From the NCBI RefSeq assembly GCF_013912375.1, contig NZ_JACETV010000010.1:62001-126000 (forward strand): a DNA stretch of 64,000 nucleotides, given 5' to 3'. Below the pieces are notes generated by a model. It searched no databases. It was not told where the DNA came from and saw nothing but the letters and a program-made list of their open reading frames with translations. Of the stretch, positions 51,601 to 61,277 are shown piece by piece. Within the stretch, counting starts at the first letter, position 1. Every line of letters starts with the position of its first letter. The stretch is from Emticicia sp. BO119. GTDB taxonomy: Bacteria > Bacteroidota > Bacteroidia > Cytophagales > Spirosomataceae. A program made the position numbers and the translations under genes.

Positions 51601-52283
51601 TTGATATTGCCAAACCTAAAGTAAATATTTGTGAAAAATGGGGCGATATCGAAAAACTTCGATTAGAAAAAGATGTTGTTGGATTTTATATTTCAGGCCA
51701 CCCGTTAGATGAGTTTTCAATGGAAATGAGGCGTTGTACTGCACTCGACCATGTTTTTGACCCAAACAACCAGAATAAAGAAATTACTATTGGGGGAGTA
51801 GTAACAAACGTGCAACATAAGCAATCTAAAAATGGTAACCCATTTGGTATTCTGAAGATCGAGGATTATGGTTCAAGTATGGAAATGATGCTTTTTGGGC
51901 AAGACTATGTTAATTTCTCTAAATTCCTTAATATGGGGTTGTTTCTTTTCATCAGAGGTAAATTACAGAATAAATGGGGTAGGGAAGGTGAGTGGGATTT
52001 CAAGCCCGTCAGTATGGAATTATTAAGCGAGTTAAGAAACAAAATGTTTAAAGAGATTAAAATAATTTTAGGTCTGCAACAAATTAATGCCCAACTGATT
52101 GAGGAGATTGATGCGATGGCTTCACGCTACCCCGGAACCTTTGACTTTAAATTATCTGTACATGATGCGGAAGAACGTCTCGACGTTTTACTGCTTTCAA
52201 GAAAGGCAAAAGTGGCCTCAACAAACGATTTTGTGAAAGAATTAAAACAAATTGTAGGCGATGAAAATGTTGTATTCGGATAA
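48699..52283 (+). CDS. dnaE: DNA polymerase III alpha subunit
   Basis: Replicative polymerase catalytic subunit, 1194 residues. An N-terminal PHP domain (HLHNHTQFSLLDGASDIKKL, AITDHGNMFG) is followed by the polymerase core with MIGPGRGSAAGSAVAYCIGI and the metal-binding PDIDTDFDDEGR, then the thumb and fingers, HhH (LRKAMGKKDRKTLDKL region) and a C-terminal OB fold (EITIGGVVTNVQHKQSKNGN) ending with a small tail domain. Normal DnaE1 size. It is divergent from the PfkB gene; trxA follows. Confidence 0.97.
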   Translation: MKFSHLHNHTQFSLLDGASDIKKLFAKAEADGMPAMAITDHGNMFGVFDFVATAGKFNVKPIVGCEFYVVEDHTRKQFTKEQKDQRFHQLLLAKNATGYKNLTKLCSLGFIEGLYGKFPRITKSLIEQYKEGLIATTCCIGATVPKTILRKGEEEGEKEFRWWLDRFGEDYYVEIQRHEIPEQIKVNEVLLKFAKKYGVKVIASNDSHYVDQQDWVAHDILLCVNTNEKLSTPSAKEFNDDEATSRDTRFAFFNDQFYFKTTQEMSTLFSDIPESIDNTNEIVDKVETLKLKRDIMLPNFPIPKEFKVHEDDVMNQWEYLKHLTYEGAKQRYGEIGSEVQERLDFELFTIKSMGFAGYFLIVSDFIKAGRDLGVMIGPGRGSAAGSAVAYCIGITNIDPIKYNLLFERFLNPDRKSMPDIDTDFDDEGRQKVIDYVVQKYTKNQVAQIITYGTMATKSSIKDVARVMELPLADANYIAKLIPDKPTYGIDFQKLIHYPLDGPKSLSEIGLQPDEIENVKKVRAYYNGNDLTAKVLQQAEKLEGTIRNTGIHAAGIIIAPEELYNILPVSTSKDSDLLVTQYEGKIIEDAGVIKMDFLGLRNLTIIKDCLRMIKENHDVVIDIDSIPLDDKLTYELFQRGETNAVFQFESDGMKKYMKDLKPDRLDDLIAMNALYRPGPIAYIPNFINRKHGREEVTYDLPDMEEYLGETYGITVYQEQVMLLSQKLAGFSKGDADVLRKAMGKKDRKTLDKLKPQFLEGAKAKGHPEKKLEKIWTDWEAFASYAFNKSHSTCYAFVAYQTAYLKSHYPSEYMAAVLTSQLGNIEKITFFMEECKAKGLPILGPDVNESQKQFSVNKKGEIRFGMGGIKGSGDAAVDAIIEERTKGGQFIDIFDFITRVNLRTVNKKTLESFAYAGAFDCFTDLHRAQYFDNTDGTTLIEKLIRYANKHHENASAGQNSLFGSIGGSGFDIAKPKVNICEKWGDIEKLRLEKDVVGFYISGHPLDEFSMEMRRCTALDHVFDPNNQNKEITIGGVVTNVQHKQSKNGNPFGILKIEDYGSSMEMMLFGQDYVNFSKFLNMGLFLFIRGKLQNKWGREGEWDFKPVSMELLSELRNKMFKEIKIILGLQQINAQLIEEIDAMASRYPGTFDFKLSVHDAEERLDVLLLSRKAKVASTNDFVKELKQIVGDENVVFG

Positions 52284-52385
52284 TGGAACTTTTCTTAAAT
52301 GCCTATTTGTTAGACCTATAACAAACAAAATAATAAATAAAAAACCTTTCCGCATGACGCGTAAAAGGAACTAAATGATTATAAA

Positions 52386-52712
52386 ATGGCACATAAAGCA
52401 ATTGAAATCACGGACGCAAATTTCGCAGAACTGATTAACTCAGACAAACCAGTATTAGTTGATTTTTGGGCAGAATGGTGTGGGCCTTGTAAAATGATTG
52501 GACCAGTAGTTGAAGAAATGGCCGGCGATTATGAAGGTAAAGCAATCATTGGAAAAATGGACGTTGATGCTAATTCAAATGTTCCAATGAACTTTGGTAT
52601 TCGTTCTATCCCAACTTTGATGATTTTCAAAAATGGTCAACTGGTTGATAAAATTGTTGGAGCTGTTCCGAAACATATACTTACTTCAAAATTAGAAGCA
52701 CAGTTGAACTAA
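52386..52712 (+). CDS. trxA: Thioredoxin
   Basis: Cytosolic dithiol oxidoreductase of 108 residues. Active site WAEWCGPCKMIGP, the buried Asp in PVLVDFWAEW, and the cis-Pro in IRSIPTLMIFKNG. No signal peptide. It ends at a strong terminator. Confidence 0.96.
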   Translation: MAHKAIEITDANFAELINSDKPVLVDFWAEWCGPCKMIGPVVEEMAGDYEGKAIIGKMDVDANSNVPMNFGIRSIPTLMIFKNGQLVDKIVGAVPKHILTSKLEAQLN

Positions 52713-52727
52713 TCATATATGCAATAA

Positions 52728-52764
52728 AAAAGAGCCGGATTTTCTTTGAGAATCCGGCTCTTTT
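52728..52764. terminator. Two-way intrinsic terminator
   Basis: AAAAGAGCCGGATT (52728-52741) pairs with AATCCGGCTCTTTT (52751-52764): 14 perfect pairs with flanking A/T runs. Between convergent trxA and the serine hydrolase gene. Confidence 0.93.
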
Positions 52765-52782
52765 GTTCTAACGTGTTCAGAA

Positions 52783-53877
52783 TCAATTCGTCAGGCTCAA
52801 TGCCTTACCAAAATCAATTGTGGTATCATCAATTTTTTCTACTTTCAACAATTCTCTGATAGGGTTTTCAATTCCATGATTATCTGCAATATTAGAAAAA
52901 CAAACAAATAGGAACTGCTTAACAGGTACCATATTCACTATATTACTAAAGCCGCAAGTACTTCCCGTATGATATAATTCAATGCCCTTATCTCCATCTC
53001 CATTAAACCAACCTAAGCCATAGTTAATATTTTTTATCCCTTCTATCCGATGGTTTATTCTCTTCAGTTCTTCAACTATATTAATCAGCTTATTTTCCAA
53101 TAGCGCCTGATACCATTTGGCATAATCCTCAATGGATGTGTAAACACAACCATCACCTTTAGTAGCACTGGTAATACTCTGGTCTGAGAATATAAGTTTC
53201 CCTTCCCGATTACGGGCATATCCCATAGCTCTGTTGAGTAGGGGTCTGTTTGCTTCAAAAATGGTGCTATTATTCATCTCCAAAGGCTCGAAAATATTTG
53301 CCTTTACAAATGTTACAAAATTTTGTCCAGAAGCTTTTTCGATGATCTGTTCAAGCAAGCAAAAACCGGAATTGCTGTAACGGAATTTACTGCCCTCTTT
53401 AAAATAAACTTTGGACTGATTTTGCAAGAATTTTAACACATCGGAATCAGATATTTGTTTAGTCTGATTATCTGGAATTAACTCTTCATAATCTAAAATG
53501 CCTGAAGTATGGGTCAATAAATGTTTGACTTTTATCTTTGAACCAACCTCCTGATTAAAATCAGGAAAGAATTTCAGTAAATTATCCTCATAACTCAGTT
53601 TCTTTTTGTTTTCAAGCAGAATGATGCAGGCTGCTGTAAATTGTTTCGAAACAGATGCCATTCTGAAATTTGTTTGAGTAGTAAGAGGTATATGGGTATC
53701 AATATTAGCCAATCCAAATGCGTCATTATAAAGTATTTTACCGTTTTTCATTATCATTATTGCCACCCCGGCTTCACCTTCACCTACATTTTCTTTAAGT
53801 AAAGAATCCAGTTTTTTCTGAAAAGATTGAGCAAGAGAAATATTTGCCATCAGTAGAATTAGAATGGTTTTTTTCAT
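52783..53877 (-). CDS. Exported serine hydrolase (class C beta-lactamase / penicillin-binding family)
   Basis: A 364-residue exported protein with a signal peptide (to SLAQ, residues 14-17). Active-site motifs: SxxK in MASVSKQFTAAC, YxN in RYSNSGFCLLEQI, and HTG in ELYHTGSTCGFSN. It also has LLTHTSGILDYEEL. Such proteins are typically D-amino-acid peptidases or esterases acting on peptidoglycan or small molecules; true beta-lactamase activity cannot be judged. The sirtuin gene ends 21 bases upstream on the same strand. Confidence 0.88.
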   Translation of the reverse strand: MKKTILILLMANISLAQSFQKKLDSLLKENVGEGEAGVAIMIMKNGKILYNDAFGLANIDTHIPLTTQTNFRMASVSKQFTAACIILLENKKKLSYEDNLLKFFPDFNQEVGSKIKVKHLLTHTSGILDYEELIPDNQTKQISDSDVLKFLQNQSKVYFKEGSKFRYSNSGFCLLEQIIEKASGQNFVTFVKANIFEPLEMNNSTIFEANRPLLNRAMGYARNREGKLIFSDQSITSATKGDGCVYTSIEDYAKWYQALLENKLINIVEELKRINHRIEGIKNINYGLGWFNGDGDKGIELYHTGSTCGFSNIVNMVPVKQFLFVCFSNIADNHGIENPIRELLKVEKIDDTTIDFGKALSLTN

Positions 53878-53898
53878 GTAGCTAAATATAAGACAAGA

Positions 53899-54594
53899 CT
53901 ATTGATAATCATGAATAAGAATTCTGGCCAGTTGAGGTACACCAACAGAGGCTGTTTCAGTAATAAATGTAATATTTTTATAAAGAGTCGAAGCTTCTGG
54001 AATGGTGGGATCAACAATGAATTTGGGTATTGTTTTATTGACAAAATTAATAAGCCCTGCAGCCGGGTACACTTGTAACGACGTGCCAATGACTACAAAA
54101 ATATCTGCATTCTTTGTTATGACTGTGGCGGGCTCAATCATTGGTACAGCTTCACCGAACCACACAATATGTGGGCGTAGCTGATAACCATCTTCACCCA
54201 AATCTCCAATTTCGATGACCTTGCCACCAATATCTGTAATTAAATGCTGATTTTTGACACTTCTTACTTTAGTCAACTCTCCGTGTAGATGTAGAACATT
54301 TGTAGAGCCTGCTTTTTCGTGAAGATTATCGACATTCTGAGTAATTATACTTACATCAAAATATTTCTCTAATTCGGCCAATACCATATGTCCTGCGTTG
54401 GGTTTGGCTTCATAGGCTTTTACTCGGCGGTCATTGTAAAACTTTAAAACTAAGGCCGGGTTTTTAGCCCAGCCTTCTGGTGTTGCCACATCTTCAATTC
54501 TATGATTTTCCCATAAACCATCACTATCTCTAAAGGTTTTAAGGCCACTTTCAGCGCTAATGCCTGCACCTGTTAAAACGACCAGTTTTTTCAT
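53899..54594 (-). CDS. Sir2-family NAD-dependent protein deacylase (class III, zinc-free)
   Basis: Removes acyl groups (possibly succinyl or malonyl) from lysines using NAD. The 231-residue core has GAGISAESGLKTFRDSDGLW, TQNVDNLHEKAGSTNVLHLH (catalytic His), and IGTSLQVYPAAGLINF. The FYNDRR stretch keeps the Tyr and Arg that in CobB/SIRT5-like class III sirtuins recognise acidic acyl groups. The protein contains no cysteine at all, so the usual four-Cys zinc ribbon is absent, as in a subset of bacterial sirtuins. Confidence 0.92.
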   Translation of the reverse strand: MKKLVVLTGAGISAESGLKTFRDSDGLWENHRIEDVATPEGWAKNPALVLKFYNDRRVKAYEAKPNAGHMVLAELEKYFDVSIITQNVDNLHEKAGSTNVLHLHGELTKVRSVKNQHLITDIGGKVIEIGDLGEDGYQLRPHIVWFGEAVPMIEPATVITKNADIFVVIGTSLQVYPAAGLINFVNKTIPKFIVDPTIPEASTLYKNITFITETASVGVPQLARILIHDYQ

Positions 54595-54632
54595 AAAAAA
54601 GTGAATAGTTAGGTTAATTGTAATCTTGAAAT

Positions 54633-57101
54633 TTATCCATTCGCCAGCTTCTTACAGTCTTCTAATGTCAACGAGGCAGGATCCGTCCCTTTAGGTATCT
54701 TTACATTCCTTTTTCCTACTTTGATGTAAGGCCCATATTGCCCGTTTAATACCTGGATTGTTTTATCTTCAGCAAATTCTTTGATAATTTTATTACTCTC
54801 TGCTGCTTTCTTAACTTTAATAATTTCGACTGCTTTCTCAAAGTCTATCGCAGATGCATTAATGCCTTTATCGATATTATAATATTTATCTCCATGTTTT
54901 ACATAAAAACCAAATCGGCCTTTACCAATATTCACTGCTAACCCTTCAAAAATACCTAAATCTTTGGGTTGAGATAAATCACCGCTATTCCGTTTGGCTT
55001 CAATAATCTGTATGGCTCTTTCCTGATTTACAAGATAAGGATCGTCGGTTTTTTCTAAATTATAGAATTTATCATCATGTTTGATATAAGGCCCGAATTT
55101 GCCAATAGCAACTACCAGAGGCTTATCTTCAAAAAAACCTACTTCTTTTGGTAATTTAGGCATATCAAATAGGGCCAATGCGTCCTCTAAGTTAATATTG
55201 TCCACTAACTGACCCTTCAACAGACTGGCGAATATTGGTTTTTCTTCATCATTTATATCACCTAATTGTACATAAGGACCAAACTTGCCGATTTTTACCG
55301 AAACTTTTTTTCCAGTTCTTGGGTCAAACCCAAGCTCTCTCGCACCTTTGGTAGCTTTTACACCATCCGCTTGTTCTACTTTCTGGTGAAAATCTTTATA
55401 AAAGTCAGCAATCATTTTTTGCCATTCTACTTTGCCATCGGCAACTTTATCAAAATCTTTTTCGACATTGGCAGTAAAGCTATAATCAATTACATCATCA
55501 AAGTTATCCACCAGGAAATCATTTACCACTATACCGATATTGGTAGGGAATAACTTGGCTTTTTCTGTGCCAAAGGTTTCTGTTCCTGTTCTTTCTGAAA
55601 CTATATTATTTCTAAGAGAAAACTCTTTGAAGTTTCTTTCCTTGCCCGGTCTATCTTCTTTAACTACATAATTACGTTTAATGATAGTGGTGATAGTAGG
55701 CGCATATGTTGACGGACGTCCAATACCCATTTCTTCAAGCTTTTTTACCAGACTTGCCTCAGTATATCTCGCCGAAGGTTTAGAGAATCTTTCAGTTGCT
55801 TTCATTTCTGAAAGATTAAGTATTTGACCTATATTTAATGGAGGCAGCATACCTTTATTTTCTTCATCTTCATCATCGCTCGATTCAAGATAAACTTTCA
55901 AAAAACCATCAAATTTAATTACTTCGCCAGTAGCTACCAACTCCTCAGAAGTTGTTGAAATACTAATGGTTGCAATCGTTCTTTCTAATTCAGCATCTGC
56001 CATTTGAGAAGCAATCGAGCGTTTCCATATTAATTCATATAAACGCTGTTCGCTTCTATCGCCTTCAACTTTTTCAACACCAAAATCAGTTGGTCTGATA
56101 GCTTCGTGAGCTTCCTGTGCAGATTCACTTTTGGTTTTGTACTGTCTGACTTTTATATATTTTTCGCCGTAAGCATTTTCAATCTGAATCTTTGCTTTTT
56201 CAATTGCTTCACCCGAAAGATTAGTCGAGTCAGTTCTCATGTATGATATTTTACCCGATTCATAGAGTTTCTGAGCTACTGTCATGGTTTGCAAAACAGA
56301 AAATCCCAGTTTTCTTGATGCTTCCTGCTGTAAAGTGGACGTAGTAAACGGCGCTGCGGGTGATTTTTTAGCTGGTTTTACCTCTAAGTTTTTAATGGTA
56401 AAAATTGCATTGATACATTTTTCTAAAAATGCTTTAGCCTGCGCTTCAGTTTCAAAATTTTTAGGTAGTTCAGCGTTCAATACCTTGCCTTTTTCTACTA
56501 AGAATTGAGCAATTACCTTAAATGAGGATTTCGAATTATGATTATCAATTTCTCTTTCTCTTTCAACGATTAGTCTTACTGCCACAGATTGAACTCTACC
56601 TGCTGATAGATTGGTTCGTTCTCCGGTTCTGATTTTTTGCCATAATACTGGTGATAACTCAAAACCAACCAGACGATCAAGAATACGACGCGCCTGTTGG
56701 GCATTTACCAGATCCATATCAATTGTACGTGGATTCTGTATAGCCGAAGTAATAGCTTTTTTTGTGATTTCTCTAAAAACTATTCTTGGTGTTGAATCTT
56801 TCAGCCCTAAAGATTCTTTTAAGTGCCAAGAAATAGCCTCTCCTTCACGATCGTCGTCAGTTGCTAACCAGACTGTTTCAGAATCCTTAGCCAATTTCTT
56901 CAACTCATTAATTACTTTTGTCTTGTCAGAAGAAATAGCATATTTAGGTGCAAAATTTTTACCTATATCTATTCCTAACTCCTTTTCCGGTAAATCTCTT
57001 ACATGTCCGAAACTTGATTTGACTGTAAAATCTTTTCCAAGATAACCTTCAATGGTTTTTGCTTTTGCTGGGGACTCAACTATTACTAAATTCTTCGACA
57101 T
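54633..57101 (-). CDS. topA: DNA topoisomerase I
   Basis: Type IA topoisomerase relaxing negative supercoils, 822 residues. Toprim domain at the start (LVIVESPAKAKTIEGYLG, then the DDDREGEAISWHL metal motif), active-site Tyr in ISYMRTDSTNLSG, and RPSTYAPTITTIIKRNYV. From about residue 600 come four short C-terminal repeats, each centred on a GxFGPY/GRFGFY/GQYGPY segment. No Cys4 zinc ribbons, as usual in Bacteroidota. Confidence 0.97.
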   Translation of the reverse strand: MSKNLVIVESPAKAKTIEGYLGKDFTVKSSFGHVRDLPEKELGIDIGKNFAPKYAISSDKTKVINELKKLAKDSETVWLATDDDREGEAISWHLKESLGLKDSTPRIVFREITKKAITSAIQNPRTIDMDLVNAQQARRILDRLVGFELSPVLWQKIRTGERTNLSAGRVQSVAVRLIVEREREIDNHNSKSSFKVIAQFLVEKGKVLNAELPKNFETEAQAKAFLEKCINAIFTIKNLEVKPAKKSPAAPFTTSTLQQEASRKLGFSVLQTMTVAQKLYESGKISYMRTDSTNLSGEAIEKAKIQIENAYGEKYIKVRQYKTKSESAQEAHEAIRPTDFGVEKVEGDRSEQRLYELIWKRSIASQMADAELERTIATISISTTSEELVATGEVIKFDGFLKVYLESSDDEDEENKGMLPPLNIGQILNLSEMKATERFSKPSARYTEASLVKKLEEMGIGRPSTYAPTITTIIKRNYVVKEDRPGKERNFKEFSLRNNIVSERTGTETFGTEKAKLFPTNIGIVVNDFLVDNFDDVIDYSFTANVEKDFDKVADGKVEWQKMIADFYKDFHQKVEQADGVKATKGARELGFDPRTGKKVSVKIGKFGPYVQLGDINDEEKPIFASLLKGQLVDNINLEDALALFDMPKLPKEVGFFEDKPLVVAIGKFGPYIKHDDKFYNLEKTDDPYLVNQERAIQIIEAKRNSGDLSQPKDLGIFEGLAVNIGKGRFGFYVKHGDKYYNIDKGINASAIDFEKAVEIIKVKKAAESNKIIKEFAEDKTIQVLNGQYGPYIKVGKRNVKIPKGTDPASLTLEDCKKLANG

Positions 57102-57406
57102 TCTTTGGCCTTAAGTTTTAATTTTTGTGCGATATTAAGATAATAATGCAAAACCGAATACAAAAGTTTTAGAAAAATTATTAAAAAATTATAAAACAGA
57201 CAATATTTGAACAAAAAAGTAGCATAATGAGGTTATTTTTATATAGACCAACTTATAAAAAAGTTTTTTGTAACTGTTTAAGCATATATTTTAGCAATAT
57301 TTGAAAAATTACTGTTTATAATTGATGATGTTTTGTAATTTTGGCGCAATCCTTCATCTCATCAATCCAGATTTGAGTTTTTAACATTTAAAATTTTCTT
57401 TAACAA
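57102..57406. other. 305-base divergent spacer between topA and aconitase
   Basis: Very AT-rich with no gene. TAATTTTG at 57336-57343 is an exact -7 match for the aconitase gene, with only a weak -33 (TTTA near 57315-57318); the start would be near 57350. The topA side shows no full consensus. Confidence 0.5.
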
Positions 57407-59671
57407 ATGGCAGTTTTTGATTTAGATATGATTAAGAGCGTGTATGCTCAAATGCCCGAAAGAGTAGAAGCAGCTCGCAAAATTGTGGGAAGACCTTTAA
57501 CTTTAGCGGAAAAAATACTTTATTCTCACTTATGGGAAGGAGCTCCGGCAAAAGCTTATAATAGAGGGGTTGATTATGTAGATTTTGCTCCAGACCGTGT
57601 AGCTATGCAAGACGCCACTGCGCAAATGGCTTTATTGCAGTTTATGACTACAGGACGCCCAAAAGTTGCCGTTCCATCAACTGTACATTGCGACCACCTG
57701 ATTCAGGCTAAAGTTGGTGCGGCAGACGATTTAAAAGTTGCCAACGAAAAAAATAAAGAAGTTTACGACTTCCTTTCATCAGTTTCTAATAAATATGGTA
57801 TAGGTTTCTGGAAAGCAGGGGCAGGAATCATTCACCAGGTAGTGATTGAAAACTACGCTTTCCCTGGTGGTATGATGATTGGTACCGACTCACATACTCC
57901 AAACGCTGGTGGTTTGGGCATGGTTGCAATTGGTGTTGGTGGTGCTGATGCCTGCGACGTAATGTCTGGCCTGGCTTGGGAGTTGAAAATGCCAAAATTA
58001 ATCGGTGTTAAATTAACCGGAAAATTGAAAGGATGGGCATCTGCAAAAGATGTAATTCTTGAAGTAGCAGGTCGCTTGACTGTAAAAGGCGGAACAGGTT
58101 ATATTGTTGAATATATAGGTAAGGGTGCAGATGCTTTATCAGCAACAGGTAAAGGTACAATCTGTAATATGGGTGCTGAAATCGGAGCTACTACCTCATT
58201 ATTTGGTTATGACCGTAAAATGGCAGCTTATCTAAAGGCTACAGGCCGTGCAAGAGTTGCTTCTTTAGCCAATGGTATCAAAAACTTACTTCGCCCGGAT
58301 CAGGAATGTATCGATAATCCAGAGCAATACTACGATCAGGTAATTGAAATTAATCTTTCAAGATTAGAACCACGTATTAATGGCCCTTTCACACCTGATC
58401 TTGCCTGGCCTCTTTCTAAATTTGCCAAAGCTGTTAAGAAAAATAAATGGCCGGAGAAATTAGATGTAGGTTTGATAGGTTCTTGTACTAACTCTTCTTA
58501 CGAAGATATGACACGTGCTGCTTCAATTGCAGCACAGGCGGCCTCTAAACACATTGTTGCAAAATCAGAGTTTACTATTACTCCGGGTTCAGAACAGGTT
58601 CGTTATACAGCCGAAAGAGATGGCATATTAAATACGTTTAGCTCCATTGGCGGTGTAGTATTAGCCAATGCTTGTGGACCATGTATTGGTCAGTGGGCAA
58701 GACATGGCGCAGAAAAAGGAGAGCGTAATTCAATCATCACGTCGTTTAACAGAAACTTCGCAAAACGTGCTGATGGTAACCCGAATACCCATGCTTTTGT
58801 GGCATCTCCTGAAATCGTAACTGCATTTGCTATTGCAGGTAGTTTGACATTTAATCCCGCAAAGGATACTTTAACGAACGAAAAAGGCGAGCAGGTTAAA
58901 TTAGATCCTCCTTTAGGCGTAGAGTTACCGCCATTAGGATTTGACGTAAAAGATGCCGGATACCAGAAACCTAAAAAAGATGGTAGCGGGGTAAAAGTAG
59001 CCGTTAGCCCAACTTCTGACCGTCTGCAATTATTAGAGCCATTCAAACCATGGGAGGGTACTGATTTAACTGGTCTGAAACTATTAATAAAAGCCAAAGG
59101 CAAATGTACAACTGACCATATTTCAATGGCTGGCCCATGGTTAAAATACCGTGGTCATTTAGATAATATCTCTAATAATTTATTAATTGGTGCAATTAAT
59201 TTTGCTAATGGCACAGCCAATAAAGTAAAAAACCAATTAACTGGCGAATATGGTGAAGTACCAGCGGTTCAACGTGCTTATAAAGCGGCTGGTGTTGGAA
59301 GTATTGTAGTGGGTGACGAAAACTATGGCGAAGGTTCATCGCGTGAACATGCTGCTATGGAGCCACGTCATTTAGGTGTTCGTGCCATAGTGGTTCGCTC
59401 ATTTGCACGTATTCATGAAACAAACCTTAAAAAACAAGGTATGTTAGCATTGACATTTGCTGACCCAGCAGATTATGACAAAATTCAGGAGAATGATACA
59501 TTCGATATCTTAGGCTTAACTACCTTTGCCGAAGGTGTTCCATTGACTTTAGTAGCTAATCATGCAAATGGTTCAAAGGACGAAATTAAACTGAATCATA
59601 CCTATAATAAAAGTCAGATTGGCTGGTTCAAAGCTGGTTCTGCTTTGAATCTGATAGCTGCAGAGGCTTAA
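57407..59671 (+). CDS. acn: Aconitate hydratase
   Basis: TCA-cycle enzyme converting citrate to isocitrate, 754 residues, of the mitochondrial-type lineage common in Bacteroidota. It shows [20 protein letters not shown], the iron-sulfur cysteines in [14 protein letters not shown] and [31 protein letters not shown], and the C-terminal swivel domain with [20 protein letters not shown]. All expected catalytic regions are present and the length is normal. Confidence 0.96.
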   Translation: MAVFDLDMIKSVYAQMPERVEAARKIVGRPLTLAEKILYSHLWEGAPAKAYNRGVDYVDFAPDRVAMQDATAQMALLQFMTTGRPKVAVPSTVHCDHLIQAKVGAADDLKVANEKNKEVYDFLSSVSNKYGIGFWKAGAGIIHQVVIENYAFPGGMMIGTDSHTPNAGGLGMVAIGVGGADACDVMSGLAWELKMPKLIGVKLTGKLKGWASAKDVILEVAGRLTVKGGTGYIVEYIGKGADALSATGKGTICNMGAEIGATTSLFGYDRKMAAYLKATGRARVASLANGIKNLLRPDQECIDNPEQYYDQVIEINLSRLEPRINGPFTPDLAWPLSKFAKAVKKNKWPEKLDVGLIGSCTNSSYEDMTRAASIAAQAASKHIVAKSEFTITPGSEQVRYTAERDGILNTFSSIGGVVLANACGPCIGQWARHGAEKGERNSIITSFNRNFAKRADGNPNTHAFVASPEIVTAFAIAGSLTFNPAKDTLTNEKGEQVKLDPPLGVELPPLGFDVKDAGYQKPKKDGSGVKVAVSPTSDRLQLLEPFKPWEGTDLTGLKLLIKAKGKCTTDHISMAGPWLKYRGHLDNISNNLLIGAINFANGTANKVKNQLTGEYGEVPAVQRAYKAAGVGSIVVGDENYGEGSSREHAAMEPRHLGVRAIVVRSFARIHETNLKKQGMLALTFADPADYDKIQENDTFDILGLTTFAEGVPLTLVANHANGSKDEIKLNHTYNKSQIGWFKAGSALNLIAAEA

Positions 59672-59710
59672 CAAGTTAATAAGATAGAATAATTAATAGC
59701 ATATTATAGA

Positions 59711-59736
59711 AAAATCCTGTAGTAATACAGGATTTT
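59711..59736. terminator. Two-way intrinsic terminator
   Basis: AAAATCCTGTA (59711-59721), loop GTAA, TACAGGATTTT (59726-59736), then more T. Between convergent aconitase and GH140-like genes. Confidence 0.9.
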
Positions 59737-59767
59737 TGTTTTTTACATACAATTAGGCTTTATGAAT

Positions 59768-61135
59768 TTACGGCTGAGGAAAATTCTTAGAAGCATCATC
59801 CAAAACCAATATCCAATCTTGTCCATAACCTGAACGAGGTGGGCTGAATTTTTGACTTCCTTTATTATCGACTTTATTAATTCCCTGAACCTTGCCGTTT
59901 CTTGGGTCAAACCAGTAAGCATTTAATTGCGAGCCTGAAATTTTACCTAAATTAACTGTAAAAGGCTTACCGGCTGCTGAATAAATAAAAGCATAATCTT
60001 TTCCTCTCGTAGCCTGGATACGTTCACTTGGTGCCTGATTATTTTCAACTATCAACGATTGGTCAGGTACTCTATCCAGAAAAGGACGGGATTCAATTAA
60101 TCTTCTGGCATGTTGCATTTGTTTCGCTCCTGGTAGTTCTAAGGCTTGCTGCCAGTAAGTATGTGGGCCATTAACCGCTTCTCTATTCGGAGAATACATT
60201 TGCCAGATGTCGTGGCAACCATAAGTATGCCCGAATGCTCCTGCAAAAAGGTCTAAATAAGCGTATTTGCGTACATCGTAGGCATTTGAAGTACCTAAAT
60301 CATTTGCATTGAAACAAACCGGATGGTCTTCATAAATAGGCTCTCCATCAATTACTGGTTTCACAACTGCTCTATCATACGAACCTTTGATATTATCATA
60401 TATTGGCGTATCTCTGCAATGCCCGTTCTGAAACATATTAAAATCAAACCAATCATCGGAGTGAAACCATTGGCTCGAGCCTTCTTTATTCGGTTGTGGG
60501 TGAAAAGTAATCAGTGCCATATCGTTGCCACCAATACCCTCAACAATTCCTGCCGCCATAGCTCTCCATACCTCAACATCATTAGTATTTTCCCGTGGTT
60601 GTCTGTCTCCTCCTAATATCCAGATTATATTTTTTCTGTTTTTATATCTTGTCGCTAACCATTTTCCATAAACCTTGGCATTATCCATATTAAAAACCTC
60701 CGGGCCTTTTCCCCAGCTTGATTTATTCAGTTTATCTCCCCAGGTTGGTAAAAAGCCAATTGTTAAGCCATAATCTGCCGCTCTGTCAATGATATAATCA
60801 ACATGTTTAAAATAGGTCTCATTGGGTTTAGTTGGGTCATTATTAATCAAAGGCAAATCTCCATAAGGATTCGGCACGGTTAACCCGTCAAATTCTGCCA
60901 ATGCTACAGCTTGGATAACCGTATAATTTTGAGAAGCACGTTTTTTTAGGTAATAATCGGCATCTGCTCTGTCAAGTCGGTGAAATAATTCCCATGCCGT
61001 ATCACCTAACCAGAAAAATGGCTTTCCATCCTTCATTAAAAACCGTTTATTTTCACTAACTGAGAAGGTTTGGGCTGATAAATTCAGGCCAATAAAAAAA
61101 AGTAATAAAAACAAATTAGGTCGCGTTGATTTCAT
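59768..61135 (-). CDS. Exported GH140-type (DUF4038) glycoside hydrolase, apiosidase-like
   Basis: A 455-residue secreted enzyme with a signal peptide (to LSAQ, residues 18-21). The DUF4038 TIM barrel has RFLMKDGKPFFWLGDTAWEL, DADYYLKKRASQNYTVIQAV, GLTIGFLPTWGD and NIIWILGGDRQPR; a small C-terminal beta domain ends FSPPRSGYGQDWILVLDD. GH140 members cleave apiose from pectin (RG-II), but the DUF4038 group is broader and substrate is uncertain. No SusC/D pair is adjacent. Confidence 0.85.
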   Translation of the reverse strand: MKSTRPNLFLLLFFIGLNLSAQTFSVSENKRFLMKDGKPFFWLGDTAWELFHRLDRADADYYLKKRASQNYTVIQAVALAEFDGLTVPNPYGDLPLINNDPTKPNETYFKHVDYIIDRAADYGLTIGFLPTWGDKLNKSSWGKGPEVFNMDNAKVYGKWLATRYKNRKNIIWILGGDRQPRENTNDVEVWRAMAAGIVEGIGGNDMALITFHPQPNKEGSSQWFHSDDWFDFNMFQNGHCRDTPIYDNIKGSYDRAVVKPVIDGEPIYEDHPVCFNANDLGTSNAYDVRKYAYLDLFAGAFGHTYGCHDIWQMYSPNREAVNGPHTYWQQALELPGAKQMQHARRLIESRPFLDRVPDQSLIVENNQAPSERIQATRGKDYAFIYSAAGKPFTVNLGKISGSQLNAYWFDPRNGKVQGINKVDNKGSQKFSPPRSGYGQDWILVLDDASKNFPQP

Positions 61136-61216
61136 TTTTGGTAGAAATGCTTGGTTAAATATGCATACAAACTAATGAAAAAAACCGATAAAATGTAATA
61201 TTTAAAGGATTTATTA

Positions 61217-61255
61217 TAAAAAAAAGCCGATAATCCCAGAGAGGGGCTTATCGGC
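61217..61255 (-). terminator. Intrinsic terminator of the ATP-grasp gene
   Basis: GCCGATAA (61226-61233) pairs with TTATCGGC (61248-61255), plus an inner CCC/GGG. On the minus strand a run of nine T (61225-61217) follows. It marks the end of the right-edge operon. Confidence 0.88.
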
Positions 61256-61277
61256 CAAAGCATTATTAATTTAAATT

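Noticed and set aside
56611-57045. 144-codon frame antisense to topA
   Set aside because: Mirror of a strongly conserved gene; its residues show no independent pattern.
58690-59103. 137-codon frame antisense to aconitase
   Set aside because: Same reason: it is the shadow of a highly conserved coding region.
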